Source of the DNA: an uncultured Lachnospiraceae bacterium
Lineage (GTDB): Bacteria; Bacillota; Clostridia; Lachnospirales; Lachnospiraceae
Direction: 5' to 3'
DNA length: 64,000 bases
Assembly (NCBI GenBank): GCA_949740725.1
Contig: CATJIO010000095.1
Span: forward strand, 22,078 to 86,077
Part shown: piece by piece, positions 1 through 8,728 of the stretch
Position numbering within the stretch: position 1 is the first letter of the stretch
How the letters are laid out: the number at the start of each line of letters is the position of its first letter
Notes under the pieces: model-generated
Databases searched by the model: none
What the model saw: the letters and a program-made list of their open reading frames with translations, nothing else
Told to the model about the DNA's origin: nothing
Program-made: the position numbers and the translations under genes

Positions 1-434
1 CGATTCCAAGGTATATACCTTGTCCGGAAGGGCCGGGGGATCCCAGGAGGAAGGAGTACCCTCTGCAGCTGATCGGCTGGCATACCAGAAGGCGGTGCCA
101 TTCTATCCATGATAATAACCAGTGGATGGAGGAAATTGAAGCGCCAGGCCTTTGGATCCACCCGGAGGATGCAAAGGCGAGGGGGATTTCTGATCAAGAT
201 CTGGTCGAGGTGAAAAATAGCCGGGGTTGTATCCGCATGCCGGCAGTAGTAACCAGAAGAATCCGGCCAGGGGTCGTGGCAATGGCTCAGGGCGGCTGGT
301 ATACGCCAGATAGATGTGGGACGGATATCCGGGGAAGTATTAATGTGCTCACCGATGACGCCTGTCCCACCCCATTGGCAAAAGGGAATCCCCAGCACAC
401 AAATCTGGTGGAAATATGTTTAGCAAAGAGATAA
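1..434 (+). CDS. Molybdopterin oxidoreductase, C-terminal end (5' truncated by window)
   Basis: The frame is open from base 3 to the TAA at 432-434, so the ATG at 126 in the ORF track is internal. The visible ~143 residues include YPLQLIGWHTRRRCHS and continue into GLWIHPEDAKARGI, which is the molybdopterin-dinucleotide-binding C-terminal domain of the DMSO-reductase family. Such enzymes carry bis-MGD and usually a 4Fe-4S cluster in the missing N-terminal part. The substrate (DMSO, TMAO, formate, thiosulfate or other) cannot be read from this end. The next gene starts 18 bases downstream on the same strand, so the gene probably belongs to the same transcript as the ArsC-like and oxidoreductase genes. 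Confidence 0.85.
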   Translation, partial: IPRYIPCPEGPGDPRRKEYPLQLIGWHTRRRCHSIHDNNQWMEEIEAPGLWIHPEDAKARGISDQDLVEVKNSRGCIRMPAVVTRRIRPGVVAMAQGGWYTPDRCGTDIRGSINVLTDDACPTPLAKGNPQHTNLVEICLAKR

Positions 435-452
435 AGGAAAAAGGAGAAAAGG

Positions 453-836
453 ATGATGGAGAAGAAAAAGATCACTGTGTTGTGCTATCAAAAGTGCACT
501 ACCTGCAAGAAAGCGTTAAAATGGTTGGATGACCAGGAGATTCTTTATGAGACGCGACCAATAAAGGAAAAAAATCCAACGAAAGAAGAGTTAAAGGAAT
601 GGTATCAAAAGAGCGGCCTGTCCTTAAAACGATTTTTTAACACCAGTGGAAATTTGTATAAGGAGCAGTCATTAAAGGATAAGCTGCCTCATATGACGGA
701 AGAGGAGCAGCTGGAGCTTTTGGCTACAGATGGAATGTTGGTAAAGCGTCCACTGATCGTGGCGGAGAATGTGATTTTGACCGGCTTTAAAGAAGCTGAG
801 TGGAAGAAGGCTTTTCAGAGAGAGGAAGAAAAATAG
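453..836 (+). CDS. ArsC/Spx-family thioredoxin-fold protein
   Basis: This 127-residue protein has a CTTC redox motif at residues 15-18 (CYQKCTTCKKALKWL) followed by the helix and the EELKEWYQKSGL and RPLIV segments typical of the ArsC/Spx/YffB superfamily. Members are arsenate reductases or thiol-responsive RNA polymerase binders. The YffB-like, uncharacterised branch fits best, since no ars genes adjoin it. The start at 453 has AAGGAGAAAAGG just upstream; a second ATG follows at 456. It sits between a molybdoenzyme and a sulfur or nitrogen redox fusion protein, which suggests a thiol or redox role. I cannot tell arsenate reductase from regulator here. Confidence 0.85.
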   Translation: MMEKKKITVLCYQKCTTCKKALKWLDDQEILYETRPIKEKNPTKEELKEWYQKSGLSLKRFFNTSGNLYKEQSLKDKLPHMTEEEQLELLATDGMLVKRPLIVAENVILTGFKEAEWKKAFQREEEK

Positions 837-859
837 TATACAAATTTAGGAAGGAGAAG

Positions 860-3433
860 ATGATGAAGTATGTAATTCTGGGTGGTGTTGCCGCCGGAAC
901 AAAGGCGGCGGCGAAGCTGAAACGGTGTGATCGGCAGGCCGAGGTAAAGGTATTTACAAAAGGCAAGGATATTTCCTACGCTGGCTGTGGTCTTCCCTAC
1001 TATATCGGAGGGGATATCCCCACCAGAGATGGGCTGATCGTGAATACCCCGGCAAAGTACGCAGGGCTGACGGGAGTGAAAGTTTATACTGGATGTGAAG
1101 CAATAGGGGTAAATCCAGACAATAAGGAAGTAACATTCAAGCGGGTTTCCGGAGATACCTTTACAGAGGACTATGATAAGTTGATTATTGCCACTGGGGC
1201 GGTTCCTTTCGTTCCACCGGTAGAGGGCAGGGAGCTTCCTGGCGTATTCTCTGTGCGTACACCAGAGGATGCGGTGAATATCCGAAAATATATTGAAGAA
1301 AACCACTGCCGCAAGGCTGTGGTTTGCGGCGCAGGCTTTATTGGGCTGGAGGTGGCAGAAAATCTTATGGCCCAGGGGCTGGAGGTGACGGTAATCGATG
1401 CCATGCCTCAGATCATGCCCAATGCCTTTGATTGGGAGATGGCGGATTATGCAAAGCGCCAGTTGAAAAAGGCTGGTATGGGGATATTGACAGCTACAAG
1501 CCTTAAAGGTATTCGGGGAAAAGAGAAGGTAGAGGAAATTTTGACGGATAATGGCAGTCTGGCGGCGGATCTGGCGGTGATGGCCATCGGTGTCCGTCCG
1601 GCCACTGGATTTTTAGATGGATGTGGCCTGGAGATGATGAAAGGGACTATCCTGGTGGATGAGGAACTGCGGACGAATCTCCCGGATATCTATGGGGCAG
1701 GAGACTGCGCCATGGTGAAAAATGCGATAACAGGAAAACCCCAGTGGTCTGCTATGGGTTCCACTGCCAATTTGGCTGCCCGGGCTATGGTAAAGAGAAT
1801 GTACGGGGCAAAAAAGGGATATCAGGGCTGTATGGGCACAGGAGTGGTTCGTCTCCTTCCAGAGCTAAATGGAGGGAGGACAGGATTGACTGAAGCCCAG
1901 GCAAAAGCAGAGGGGTTTGAGACGATTTCAGTGGTATGCGTTCTGGATGACAAGGCTCATTATTATCCTGGGGCTTCCTCCTTTTTGGTAAAGATGACGG
2001 CGGAGAAGGACAGCCGCCGGCTGTTGGGAATCCAGGTGCTGGGGGCCGGCGCGGTAGATAAGATGGTGGATATCGCGGTAACCGGAATCTCTCAGAATAT
2101 GACCGTCGACCAGTTTGACACTATGGATTATGCCTATGCGCCGCCATTCTCCACCGCTATCCATCCTTTTGTCACTGCCTGCTACATACTGGAGAATAAA
2201 ATGGATGGAGTGTTGGAGAGCATGAGCCCGGCAGAGTATGCTGAGGGAGGCGCCGAGGGTTATCAGGTGTTGGATGTCCAGCCGGGACCATCCATTCCCA
2301 ATGCCCACTGGATTGATTTGGCAAAGGTGACCGGGCCGATTGAGGGACTGGAAAAGGATGCAAAGCTTTTGCTGGTCTGTGCTAAGGGAAAAAGAGGATA
2401 TTTCCTCCAGAATCGTCTGAAAGCCTGGGGATATACCCACACACGGGTGTTAGAAGGAGGCGTTACCTTTAATGAGGTAAGGGTTCCCCGGAATGGAACA
2501 AAGCTTTCCCAAGAAGAGATCAAGCGGGTAAAGGGGCTGGGATGTCTCCAGGATAAACGATATGATGATGTGTTTAATGTGCGGGTCATCACAAGAAATG
2601 GAAAGATTACGGCAAAGGAACAACAGCGGATCGCAGAAGCGGCGGAGAAATTCGGTTCAGGAGAAGTGACCATGACGACTCGGCTGACGATGGAGATCCA
2701 GGGAGTTCCCTATGAAAATCTGGATCCGGTTATGATATTTCTCAAGGAGGGAGGACTGGAAACGGGAGGGACTGGATCCAAGGTGCGTCCCATCGTTTCC
2801 TGTAAAGGAACCACTTGCCAGTACGGCCTGATCGATGCATTCGCCTTATCAGAAAAGCTTCATGAATTATACTACAAAGGGTATCACGAAGTTTCCCTGC
2901 CCCACAAGTTTAAAATCGCTGTGGGTGGCTGCCCTAATAATTGTGTCAAGCCAAACCTGAATGATCTGGGTATCATCGGCCAGCGAGCGCCAGAGATGGA
3001 CCGGACAAAGTGCCGGGGCTGTAAGATATGTCAGGTAGAAAAAGCATGTCCTATCCATGTGGCCAAAATGGAAGACGGGAAGCTTACGATTCCTTCCCAT
3101 ATATGCAACCATTGTGGGCGCTGTATAGGAACCTGTCCCTTCGGTGTGGTAAACGAAAGGATCGTAGGGTATCGAGTGTACATTGGCGGTCGTTGGGGTA
3201 AGCAGGCGGCAGAGGGGCGAATGCTGGATAAGCTCTTTATCTCAGAAGAAGAGGTGATTGACCTGACTGAGCGGGTAATCCTGTTCTATCGGGATGAGGG
3301 ACTTTCCGGAGAAAGGCTTGCCGATACCATCGCCCGGCTGGGATTCGATTATGTACAAGATAAGCTGTTAAATAGCAAAATTGATAAAAAAGAAATACTG
3401 AAGAAGACTGTAGTGGGAGGAGCTACCTGTTAG
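860..3433 (+). CDS. Fused FAD-dependent CoA-disulfide-reductase-like / rhodanese / siroheme sulfite-nitrite reductase / 2[4Fe-4S] ferredoxin protein
   Basis: I chose the ATG at 860 because GGAAGGAG lies just upstream; the track start at 800 lies inside the previous gene. The 857 residues contain, in order: an FAD/NAD-binding disulfide reductase module (GGVAAGTKAA at the N-terminus, SYAGCGLPYY with Cys43 as in CoA disulfide reductase, GAGFIGLEVAENL for NAD(P)H) to about residue 445; a rhodanese module at about 465-540 with the loop VCAKGKRG; a siroheme/4Fe-4S reductase half-domain with SCKGTTC at about 647 and GGCPNNC at about 689; and two ferredoxin motifs (CRGCKICQVEKACP, CNHCGRCIGTCP) at about 717-760. 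I infer that electrons from NAD(P)H pass to a sulfur or nitrogen substrate in the cytoplasm. The hairpin at 3506 ends the transcript. Confidence 0.85.
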   Translation: MMKYVILGGVAAGTKAAAKLKRCDRQAEVKVFTKGKDISYAGCGLPYYIGGDIPTRDGLIVNTPAKYAGLTGVKVYTGCEAIGVNPDNKEVTFKRVSGDTFTEDYDKLIIATGAVPFVPPVEGRELPGVFSVRTPEDAVNIRKYIEENHCRKAVVCGAGFIGLEVAENLMAQGLEVTVIDAMPQIMPNAFDWEMADYAKRQLKKAGMGILTATSLKGIRGKEKVEEILTDNGSLAADLAVMAIGVRPATGFLDGCGLEMMKGTILVDEELRTNLPDIYGAGDCAMVKNAITGKPQWSAMGSTANLAARAMVKRMYGAKKGYQGCMGTGVVRLLPELNGGRTGLTEAQAKAEGFETISVVCVLDDKAHYYPGASSFLVKMTAEKDSRRLLGIQVLGAGAVDKMVDIAVTGISQNMTVDQFDTMDYAYAPPFSTAIHPFVTACYILENKMDGVLESMSPAEYAEGGAEGYQVLDVQPGPSIPNAHWIDLAKVTGPIEGLEKDAKLLLVCAKGKRGYFLQNRLKAWGYTHTRVLEGGVTFNEVRVPRNGTKLSQEEIKRVKGLGCLQDKRYDDVFNVRVITRNGKITAKEQQRIAEAAEKFGSGEVTMTTRLTMEIQGVPYENLDPVMIFLKEGGLETGGTGSKVRPIVSCKGTTCQYGLIDAFALSEKLHELYYKGYHEVSLPHKFKIAVGGCPNNCVKPNLNDLGIIGQRAPEMDRTKCRGCKICQVEKACPIHVAKMEDGKLTIPSHICNHCGRCIGTCPFGVVNERIVGYRVYIGGRWGKQAAEGRMLDKLFISEEEVIDLTERVILFYRDEGLSGERLADTIARLGFDYVQDKLLNSKIDKKEILKKTVVGGATC

Positions 3434-3505
3434 TTGTAGTGGAGGTTTCCTTTTATATCAGAGATAATACCCTCGGTGGACAAAGGGTATCATATGAGCA
3501 GTAAT

Positions 3506-3540
3506 CACAAATGCCTCCGGATATTCCGGAGGCATTTGTG
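3506..3540. terminator. Bidirectional terminator hairpin
   Basis: A near-perfect inverted repeat (CACAAATGCCTCCGG, short AT loop, CCGGAGGCATTTGTG) lies between the converging oxidoreductase and sugar-binding-protein genes. A smaller hairpin (ATACCCT/AGGGTAT) precedes it at 3467-3490. No long T-run follows on either strand, but the position and the stem of about 15 bp support termination in both directions. Confidence 0.7.
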
Positions 3541-3555
3541 AAATCAGGGAATGAT

Positions 3556-4653
3556 TTACTGTACAACATCTTTTGTCAAAATGGAAACGCCGGTATCAAT
3601 GTATTCGGGAGCTACAGAGCCGCCATTAATTGCAGTGATAGCAGCATACATTCCTTCATAACCCATAACGTCAGGATTCTGAGCCATGGTGCAGATCAGG
3701 GCACCATCCTTGATCAGCTGAATAACAGCATCAGACTTATCCATACCAGCAGCGATAATGCTATTGCCTTCTTCAGCTACAGCATTGCCAACACCTACAC
3801 AGGAGCCTTCATTTGCACCGAAGAGAGCAACACAGCCCTGGGAGATAAAGTTAGCAGCTGCATCTTTAGACTTGGCTGCATCGCCGTCCGCGTACTGAGT
3901 TTCCAAAATCTCAAAAGCAGTGCCTTCGAAAGCGGAACGGAAGCCCTCGTCACGGTCAACGGTGGAGGTGGTAGCTGCGTTTACGGATACGATACCAATC
4001 TTGCCTTCCTCGATGCCCTTTTCTTTTAATGCAGCCAGAACCTGCTCGCCTGCGGTCTTACCAGCGGAGCGATTGTCGGTTCCTAATCTCTGTACACAGG
4101 GATAGTTGGCAAAGGAGTCTACCTGTACGATCTTAACGCCAGCTTGATCGGCTTCTTCAAGAGCCGCGGTGATGGCATCTGGTCCATTGGCGGAAACCAG
4201 AATCGCGGTAGCGCCGTCGGCAACTGCGTTATTTACACATTCAATCTGCTTTGCGTCATCCTTTACGTCCGGGGCAATCCACTTATACTCACAGCCTAAT
4301 TCCTCTGCTGCTTGCTGGCATCCCTTATCCATATTTACCCAATGCTGATCCATGGAGTCAATGGTAATTAATACTACCTTCTGTCCGGCTCCATCTCCCG
4401 GCTTTGCAATATCGCCAGTTTCTCCGGAAAGCATATCATTTGCGGCTGCAGGAGCCTCTTCCTTCTCTGCTTCGGTTTCCGGGGCTTCCTCCGCCGTGGT
4501 CTCCTCTTTGGCCTCTTCCTTTGCCTCGGTTGCCGCTGCGGTAGTGGTCTCCGTCGGAGCTGCCGTGGTTTCATTGGAGGATGAGGAACAGCCTGCCAAC
4601 AGGGTGGCTGCCATGGCTGCCGCCATCATAAGAGATAATGCTTTTTTCTTCAT
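3556..4653 (-). CDS. Sugar ABC transporter substrate-binding lipoprotein (ribose/galactose type)
   Basis: The start at 4653 (MKKKALSLMM) is preceded by AAAGGAAGG; the longer track start at 4698 has no such site. Residues 1-22 form a lipoprotein signal with the lipobox LLAGC (Cys22). A Ser/Thr/Ala/Glu-rich linker follows to about residue 75, then a type 1 periplasmic-binding fold (VVLITIDSMDQHWVNMDKGC, GATAILVSANGPDAI, KIVQVDSF). It should catch a sugar outside the membrane and deliver it to the permease encoded just upstream on this strand. It is the last gene of the minus-strand operon. The exact sugar cannot be read; the neighbouring AGE-family epimerase suggests a disaccharide or an aldose that is epimerised after entry. 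Confidence 0.9.
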   Translation of the reverse strand: MKKKALSLMMAAAMAATLLAGCSSSSNETTAAPTETTTAAATEAKEEAKEETTAEEAPETEAEKEEAPAAANDMLSGETGDIAKPGDGAGQKVVLITIDSMDQHWVNMDKGCQQAAEELGCEYKWIAPDVKDDAKQIECVNNAVADGATAILVSANGPDAITAALEEADQAGVKIVQVDSFANYPCVQRLGTDNRSAGKTAGEQVLAALKEKGIEEGKIGIVSVNAATTSTVDRDEGFRSAFEGTAFEILETQYADGDAAKSKDAAANFISQGCVALFGANEGSCVGVGNAVAEEGNSIIAAGMDKSDAVIQLIKDGALICTMAQNPDVMGYEGMYAAITAINGGSVAPEYIDTGVSILTKDVVQ

Positions 4654-4729
4654 AATACGATACCTTCCTTTCTTAAACCTTTGTTTTATTAAAAGCATAA
4701 ACTGCTTTTAAACGAAATGTCCATAGGCC

Positions 4730-5746
4730 TCAGGCTGCCTTGTGCTTTTTCGCCTTGCCCTTTCCGGTTCTCACGATTACATCCAGAAGAACCGCTACTA
4801 CAACGATGATACCGATAACAATGTTACGGATAGCTACCGGAGCGCCGGCAAATTGAAGTCCATTCTGGAGAACCCCCCAGATAGCAGCGCCGATGACCGT
4901 TCCCAGCAGGATACCAGATCCGCCTAATGTGGATACACCGCCAATTACCGAGGCAGCTACCGCGTACATTTCATAAGAAGTACCGGCATCCATTGTTCCA
5001 GTACCAGTAGATGCACAGGTAATCAAGCCGGTGATACAGGCACAGAAGGCAGAAACCACGTAAACGTAGATAATGGTACGACTCACATTAACGCCGGACA
5101 GCCTGGCTGCGTCAATATTGCTTCCTGTGGCATAGATATGACGTCCCGTCCGGGTGCGTCCCATAATATAGTTAAAAAATGCCCATACAATAATGGCAAT
5201 CCAGAATGCGCTGAAGATGCCGGCGATCTTTCCACTGTAGAAAAAGGTACGGAAGCCTTTGGCAGCTTCGCCGATGGAATCGGTATTGTAATTACCATTA
5301 ACAATCTGGGCAATACCTCTTGCGATGGTCATGGTTCCCAGAGTGGCGATAAATGGCGGCAACTGGCATTTGGAAACCAGGATACCGTTAATGTATCCCA
5401 CCACCAGACAGCAGATCAGGGTAATCAGCACAGCTACCCAGGGATTCACCCCATGGCACATCAGGGTGGCGCTGATCATACAGCTCATTCCCACCACAGA
5501 ACCAATGGAGAGATCGATATTGCCAGTAAAGAGCACAAAGGACTGCCCTACGCCGGTTAATAGAGTAGGCGCGATCTGGCGCAGCAGATTGGCGATATTA
5601 CGGTAGGTAAAGAAGTTGGGATTGATAAAACCAAACAACATACATAAAACCGCTAAACCAATGGTTACCGTGATTACCTGTCCCATGCCCCGCTGGGATA
5701 AAAATCGCTTTACCGGGCTGAGGTTTTTCTCACTTGCGTTACTCAT
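4730..5746 (-). CDS. Sugar ABC transporter permease (RbsC/XylH type)
   Basis: The start at 5746 (MSNASEKNLS) is chosen because GGAGG lies five bases before it; the track start at 5758 overlaps this ribosome-binding site. The 338-residue product has about nine hydrophobic segments and the family signatures GNIDLSIGSVVGMSC and GGVSTLGGSGILLGTVIGA of the BPD_transp_2 permease family. The C-terminus is Lys-rich, as in many family members. One gene encodes the permease, so a homodimer is expected. It lies between the ATPase and the binding-protein genes, with 76 bases to the latter. Confidence 0.92.
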   Translation of the reverse strand: MSNASEKNLSPVKRFLSQRGMGQVITVTIGLAVLCMLFGFINPNFFTYRNIANLLRQIAPTLLTGVGQSFVLFTGNIDLSIGSVVGMSCMISATLMCHGVNPWVAVLITLICCLVVGYINGILVSKCQLPPFIATLGTMTIARGIAQIVNGNYNTDSIGEAAKGFRTFFYSGKIAGIFSAFWIAIIVWAFFNYIMGRTRTGRHIYATGSNIDAARLSGVNVSRTIIYVYVVSAFCACITGLITCASTGTGTMDAGTSYEMYAVAASVIGGVSTLGGSGILLGTVIGAAIWGVLQNGLQFAGAPVAIRNIVIGIIVVVAVLLDVIVRTGKGKAKKHKAA

Positions 5747-5780
5747 ATTTTCCTCCATATATCAAGCTTTTTGCTAAGAT

Positions 5781-7307
5781 CTATTTTTTCTCAAACTGGG
5801 TTGCCTTGGTTAAGATCTGGTCCTGGGTGGCTTCCCCTGCCATAAATTCTCCGGTAATCCGCCCGTCACACATAACCAGGATCCGGTCACTCATCCCTAA
5901 AACCTCCGGCATTTCCGAGGATACGAACATAACGCCGATACCGCTTTGCTTTAATTGATTCATCAGATTATAGATTTCAACCTTTGCCGCCACGTCGATT
6001 CCTCTGGTAGGTTCGTCAAAGATTACCACACGGGAATCTCTCGCCAGCCACTTAGCTACCACGATCTTTTGCTGATTTCCGCCGGAAAGGCTCCCTGCGT
6101 CTACCTGAGCATTGGGCAGCTTGATTTTTAGAGACTGGACAGACTGATCCACCATCTCCCTTTCCTTTTTCCGGTTCACCGTACCCAGGGGGCCGCTGCT
6201 GAGCATGTCCAGGTTAGGGAGGGCGATATTATCCGAAATACTGAGCCGAGTGCACAGTCCATCCTTCTTCCGGTCCTCTGGCGCGAGAACCAGTCCAGCC
6301 CGAATGGAATCAGAAGGATTATGGATGATTACCTCTTTTCCATCGATAAAGATCTGCCCGCTTTCCTTTGGGTCAATGCCAAAGATGGCCCGTGTGGTTT
6401 CCGTCCGTCCGGCTCCCATAAGCCCGGCGATTCCCACGATCTCCCCTTCATATAATTCTAGGTTTATATTCCGCACCAAAGGTCCGGCATTTAAGTTCTT
6501 TACCTCCAGAATCTTCTTACCCTTTTGACAGGATACATGGGGGAACTTTTCTTTGATTTCATGGCCTACCATATTGGCAATGATCTCATCCATCTTATGA
6601 ATATCGTAAGGCATCTCAGTGATGAAATGTCCGTCCCGCATAATAATTACCCGGTCTACGATGTGCTGCAGCTCTTCAAGACGATGGGATATGTACACAA
6701 TGCCGATTCCGTCTGCTTTCAGCTGATGGATGATTTTAAATAAATCGTCGATTTCCTTGGAGGTCAGGGCCGAGGTAGGCTCGTCCATGATTAGTACCCG
6801 GGCATTTTGAGAAAGAGCCTTTGCAATTTCTACCATCTGTTGCTTGGAGATGGCCAGATCGCTGACCTGTGCCTTGGGGTCAATATCAATATTTAATTTC
6901 TTCAGAATCTCCCTGGTTTCTTCATTCATCCGGTCATTGTCTAACCGTTCCTTTTTGACCAGCTCTCTTCCCAGAAAAATATTTTCTGCCACACTTAAAT
7001 GGGTGCACATATTTAATTCCTGGTGAATAATTGCCACACCAGCATCCTTGGCCTTGTTGGCGTCCCAATCCTTTACCAGTTTGCCAAATAAATGGATCTC
7101 TCCATCATCTCGCTGATAAACACCGGACAAAATCTTCATCAGAGTAGATTTACCAGCTCCATTTTCTCCTAAAAGGGCAAGAACCTCGCCGGAGTAGAGA
7201 TTAAAGCGCACATTATCCAGCGCCTTTACTCCAGGAAACTCTTTCATAATCCCTGTCATTCTTACCAGCTCTTCGCCCGCCGGCGCAGGAGTTCTGTTTT
7301 CTTCCAT
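5781..7307 (-). CDS. Sugar ABC transporter ATP-binding protein (RbsA/MglA type, duplicated)
   Basis: The 508-residue protein begins at 7307 (MEENRTPAPAG), preceded by GGAAGGAG; the upstream ATG at 7325 lies too close to the site. It carries two ABC ATPase halves. The first has an intact Walker A (GENGAGKST), an IxKQQMVEIAKAL signature and the Walker B LIMDEPTSALT. The second has the relaxed P-loop GLMGAGRTE that is normal for this family, plus LSGGNQQK and VVIFDEPTRGID. It therefore powers the neighbouring permease. Compare the adjacent dead homologue at 8729-10177, where all these motifs are lost. Confidence 0.94.
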   Translation of the reverse strand: MEENRTPAPAGEELVRMTGIMKEFPGVKALDNVRFNLYSGEVLALLGENGAGKSTLMKILSGVYQRDDGEIHLFGKLVKDWDANKAKDAGVAIIHQELNMCTHLSVAENIFLGRELVKKERLDNDRMNEETREILKKLNIDIDPKAQVSDLAISKQQMVEIAKALSQNARVLIMDEPTSALTSKEIDDLFKIIHQLKADGIGIVYISHRLEELQHIVDRVIIMRDGHFITEMPYDIHKMDEIIANMVGHEIKEKFPHVSCQKGKKILEVKNLNAGPLVRNINLELYEGEIVGIAGLMGAGRTETTRAIFGIDPKESGQIFIDGKEVIIHNPSDSIRAGLVLAPEDRKKDGLCTRLSISDNIALPNLDMLSSGPLGTVNRKKEREMVDQSVQSLKIKLPNAQVDAGSLSGGNQQKIVVAKWLARDSRVVIFDEPTRGIDVAAKVEIYNLMNQLKQSGIGVMFVSSEMPEVLGMSDRILVMCDGRITGEFMAGEATQDQILTKATQFEKK

Positions 7308-7321
7308 ACCTGCTCCTTCCC

Positions 7322-8629
7322 TCATTGTGGGATATTTTGTAACATGGATTCAATCCGCAGACAGCATTCCATCATGGCCCGATCCGTGTGGTAAATACAT
7401 TTCCACTGATTTCCAGTATCCGGAATAAGTGGTGTGCCATTCCGGCTTAAAAGCTGTCTGGATTCGCCTGCTGTAGGATTATAGAAATAGATCTGATCAA
7501 ATTCCCACAGCTCCATAAACTTTTCCAGATAACGGGCATCTCCCGTTACCTCGTAAGCATCAAAAAATCCGGTAAGGGATTCGAAATTTTGCCACCATTC
7601 CTTATCGGTGACGATCAACCGTCCATCGTGGAGGCCATCCCGATAAATCCCGCCATACTGGTGATCCCAGCCGTTTGCTACCGTATAGTCTGCAAATTTC
7701 CTGGTAAGCTCTCTGGCAGGCGGCTGTCCTAATACCTCATAGGCCCGATTCAACAGCCAGGTCAGCTCAATATTGTGGCCATAGGAGGTGGTGTCCAGTG
7801 GATTTTTATTGGCGCTCTCCGGATCACGGTCATAGTTCCAGGTTCTTCGGATAGAGATGGCAGGCTTTGGCGTAAAGTCGATCTGGAATTGGTTTCTGCC
7901 GCACCAATAGTCATAGTCCACCATGTGGGTTAACACGACAGAGATGATTTCCTCCAGCGCCCGGCGGTGAACCTCTTTGCCGCTGGCCTCGTAAAGGGTG
8001 GTGTAAGCCTCCATAGTATGCATGTGGATATCCAGAGATTTTAAATCTCCACCATATACCCCTGGACTTTCCAGCGTCCAGTCCTCACGGAAATTTTCAA
8101 AGTATCCGCCATACCGGGTATCCGCCGCGTATTTTTTCAGGGCGTCGAAGGTGCGCTCAGCATAATCTAAGCCCCTGGGATCCTTGGTGGCAAGGTAATA
8201 TTCTGCCAACGCATAAATAGCAAAGGTCTGCCCATATACCAGCTTGCCGTTATCCAGCACCAGGCCCTTTCTATCGGTCACCCAGGCCCAGCCGGTGTGC
8301 TCTTTGTCCCAGAAATGGTCAATAAAAAAGGTTACTCCCTGCTCAAGAGCCTGCCTGCAATCCTCTTCCCAGCCATAGCGCTTCGCCAGCCCGTTCCGCA
8401 AAAGAGCGGAAAATCCCCAGATCATCCTGGTCTGAGTCACAATCATCTTATCGGTAGGCGTTAAAACAGCCAGTTTCTTCATGGGATTTCCTTCCCCGTC
8501 AAAGCAAACCAGATAGCCGCCGTATTCTCGGTCAATACCATGAGAAAGCCAGAAAGGAACACTTTTTTTCATAAAGCCTTCCATTTCTGACTGAATAGTT
8601 AACAGTTTTTTTGCTATGTCTTTCTCCAT
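7322..8629 (-). CDS. AGE-family epimerase, cellobiose 2-epimerase-like
   Basis: The 435-residue protein has the (alpha/alpha)6-barrel signatures of the N-acylglucosamine 2-epimerase superfamily: YGHNIELTWLLNRA (compare GHDIE in cellobiose epimerase), a WWQNFESLTG segment, and WKCIYHTDRAMMECC (compare WKCPYHN). These suggest epimerisation or isomerisation of a glucose or mannose unit at C2, in the cytoplasm. Its stop sits 14 bases before the ATPase start, so it is coexpressed with the importer and probably acts on the imported sugar. The start at 8629 has a G-rich site (AAAGGGGG). A good internal promoter at 8669-8696 precedes it. Mannose isomerase or N-acylglucosamine epimerase activity remains possible. 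Confidence 0.85.
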   Translation of the reverse strand: MEKDIAKKLLTIQSEMEGFMKKSVPFWLSHGIDREYGGYLVCFDGEGNPMKKLAVLTPTDKMIVTQTRMIWGFSALLRNGLAKRYGWEEDCRQALEQGVTFFIDHFWDKEHTGWAWVTDRKGLVLDNGKLVYGQTFAIYALAEYYLATKDPRGLDYAERTFDALKKYAADTRYGGYFENFREDWTLESPGVYGGDLKSLDIHMHTMEAYTTLYEASGKEVHRRALEEIISVVLTHMVDYDYWCGRNQFQIDFTPKPAISIRRTWNYDRDPESANKNPLDTTSYGHNIELTWLLNRAYEVLGQPPARELTRKFADYTVANGWDHQYGGIYRDGLHDGRLIVTDKEWWQNFESLTGFFDAYEVTGDARYLEKFMELWEFDQIYFYNPTAGESRQLLSRNGTPLIPDTGNQWKCIYHTDRAMMECCLRIESMLQNIPQ

Positions 8630-8668
8630 TTGCCCGCCCCCTTTTCTGATTTTCTTTAGGCTTTAGAC

Positions 8669-8696
8669 ATTATAGCAGATGAGACATTTTTTGTAA
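8669..8696 (-). promoter_or_regulatory. Internal promoter for epimerase and sugar importer genes
   Basis: Read on the minus strand: TTACAA, 16-bp spacer, then TATAAT preceded by TGC (extended -10). It lies in the 99-bp gap behind the pseudo-ABC gene and ahead of the epimerase. This splits the minus-strand block into a sensing unit (regulator, kinase, dead ATPase) and a transport and metabolism unit. The response regulator may act here, but I cannot identify its site. Confidence 0.7.
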
Positions 8697-8728
8697 GGGG
8701 AGATTATTCAGAATTAGGTAGATATTTT

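Noticed and set aside
126-434. ORF starting at ATG 126 as a complete small gene
   Set aside because: The frame is open to the left edge and the upstream codons match the same molybdoenzyme domain.
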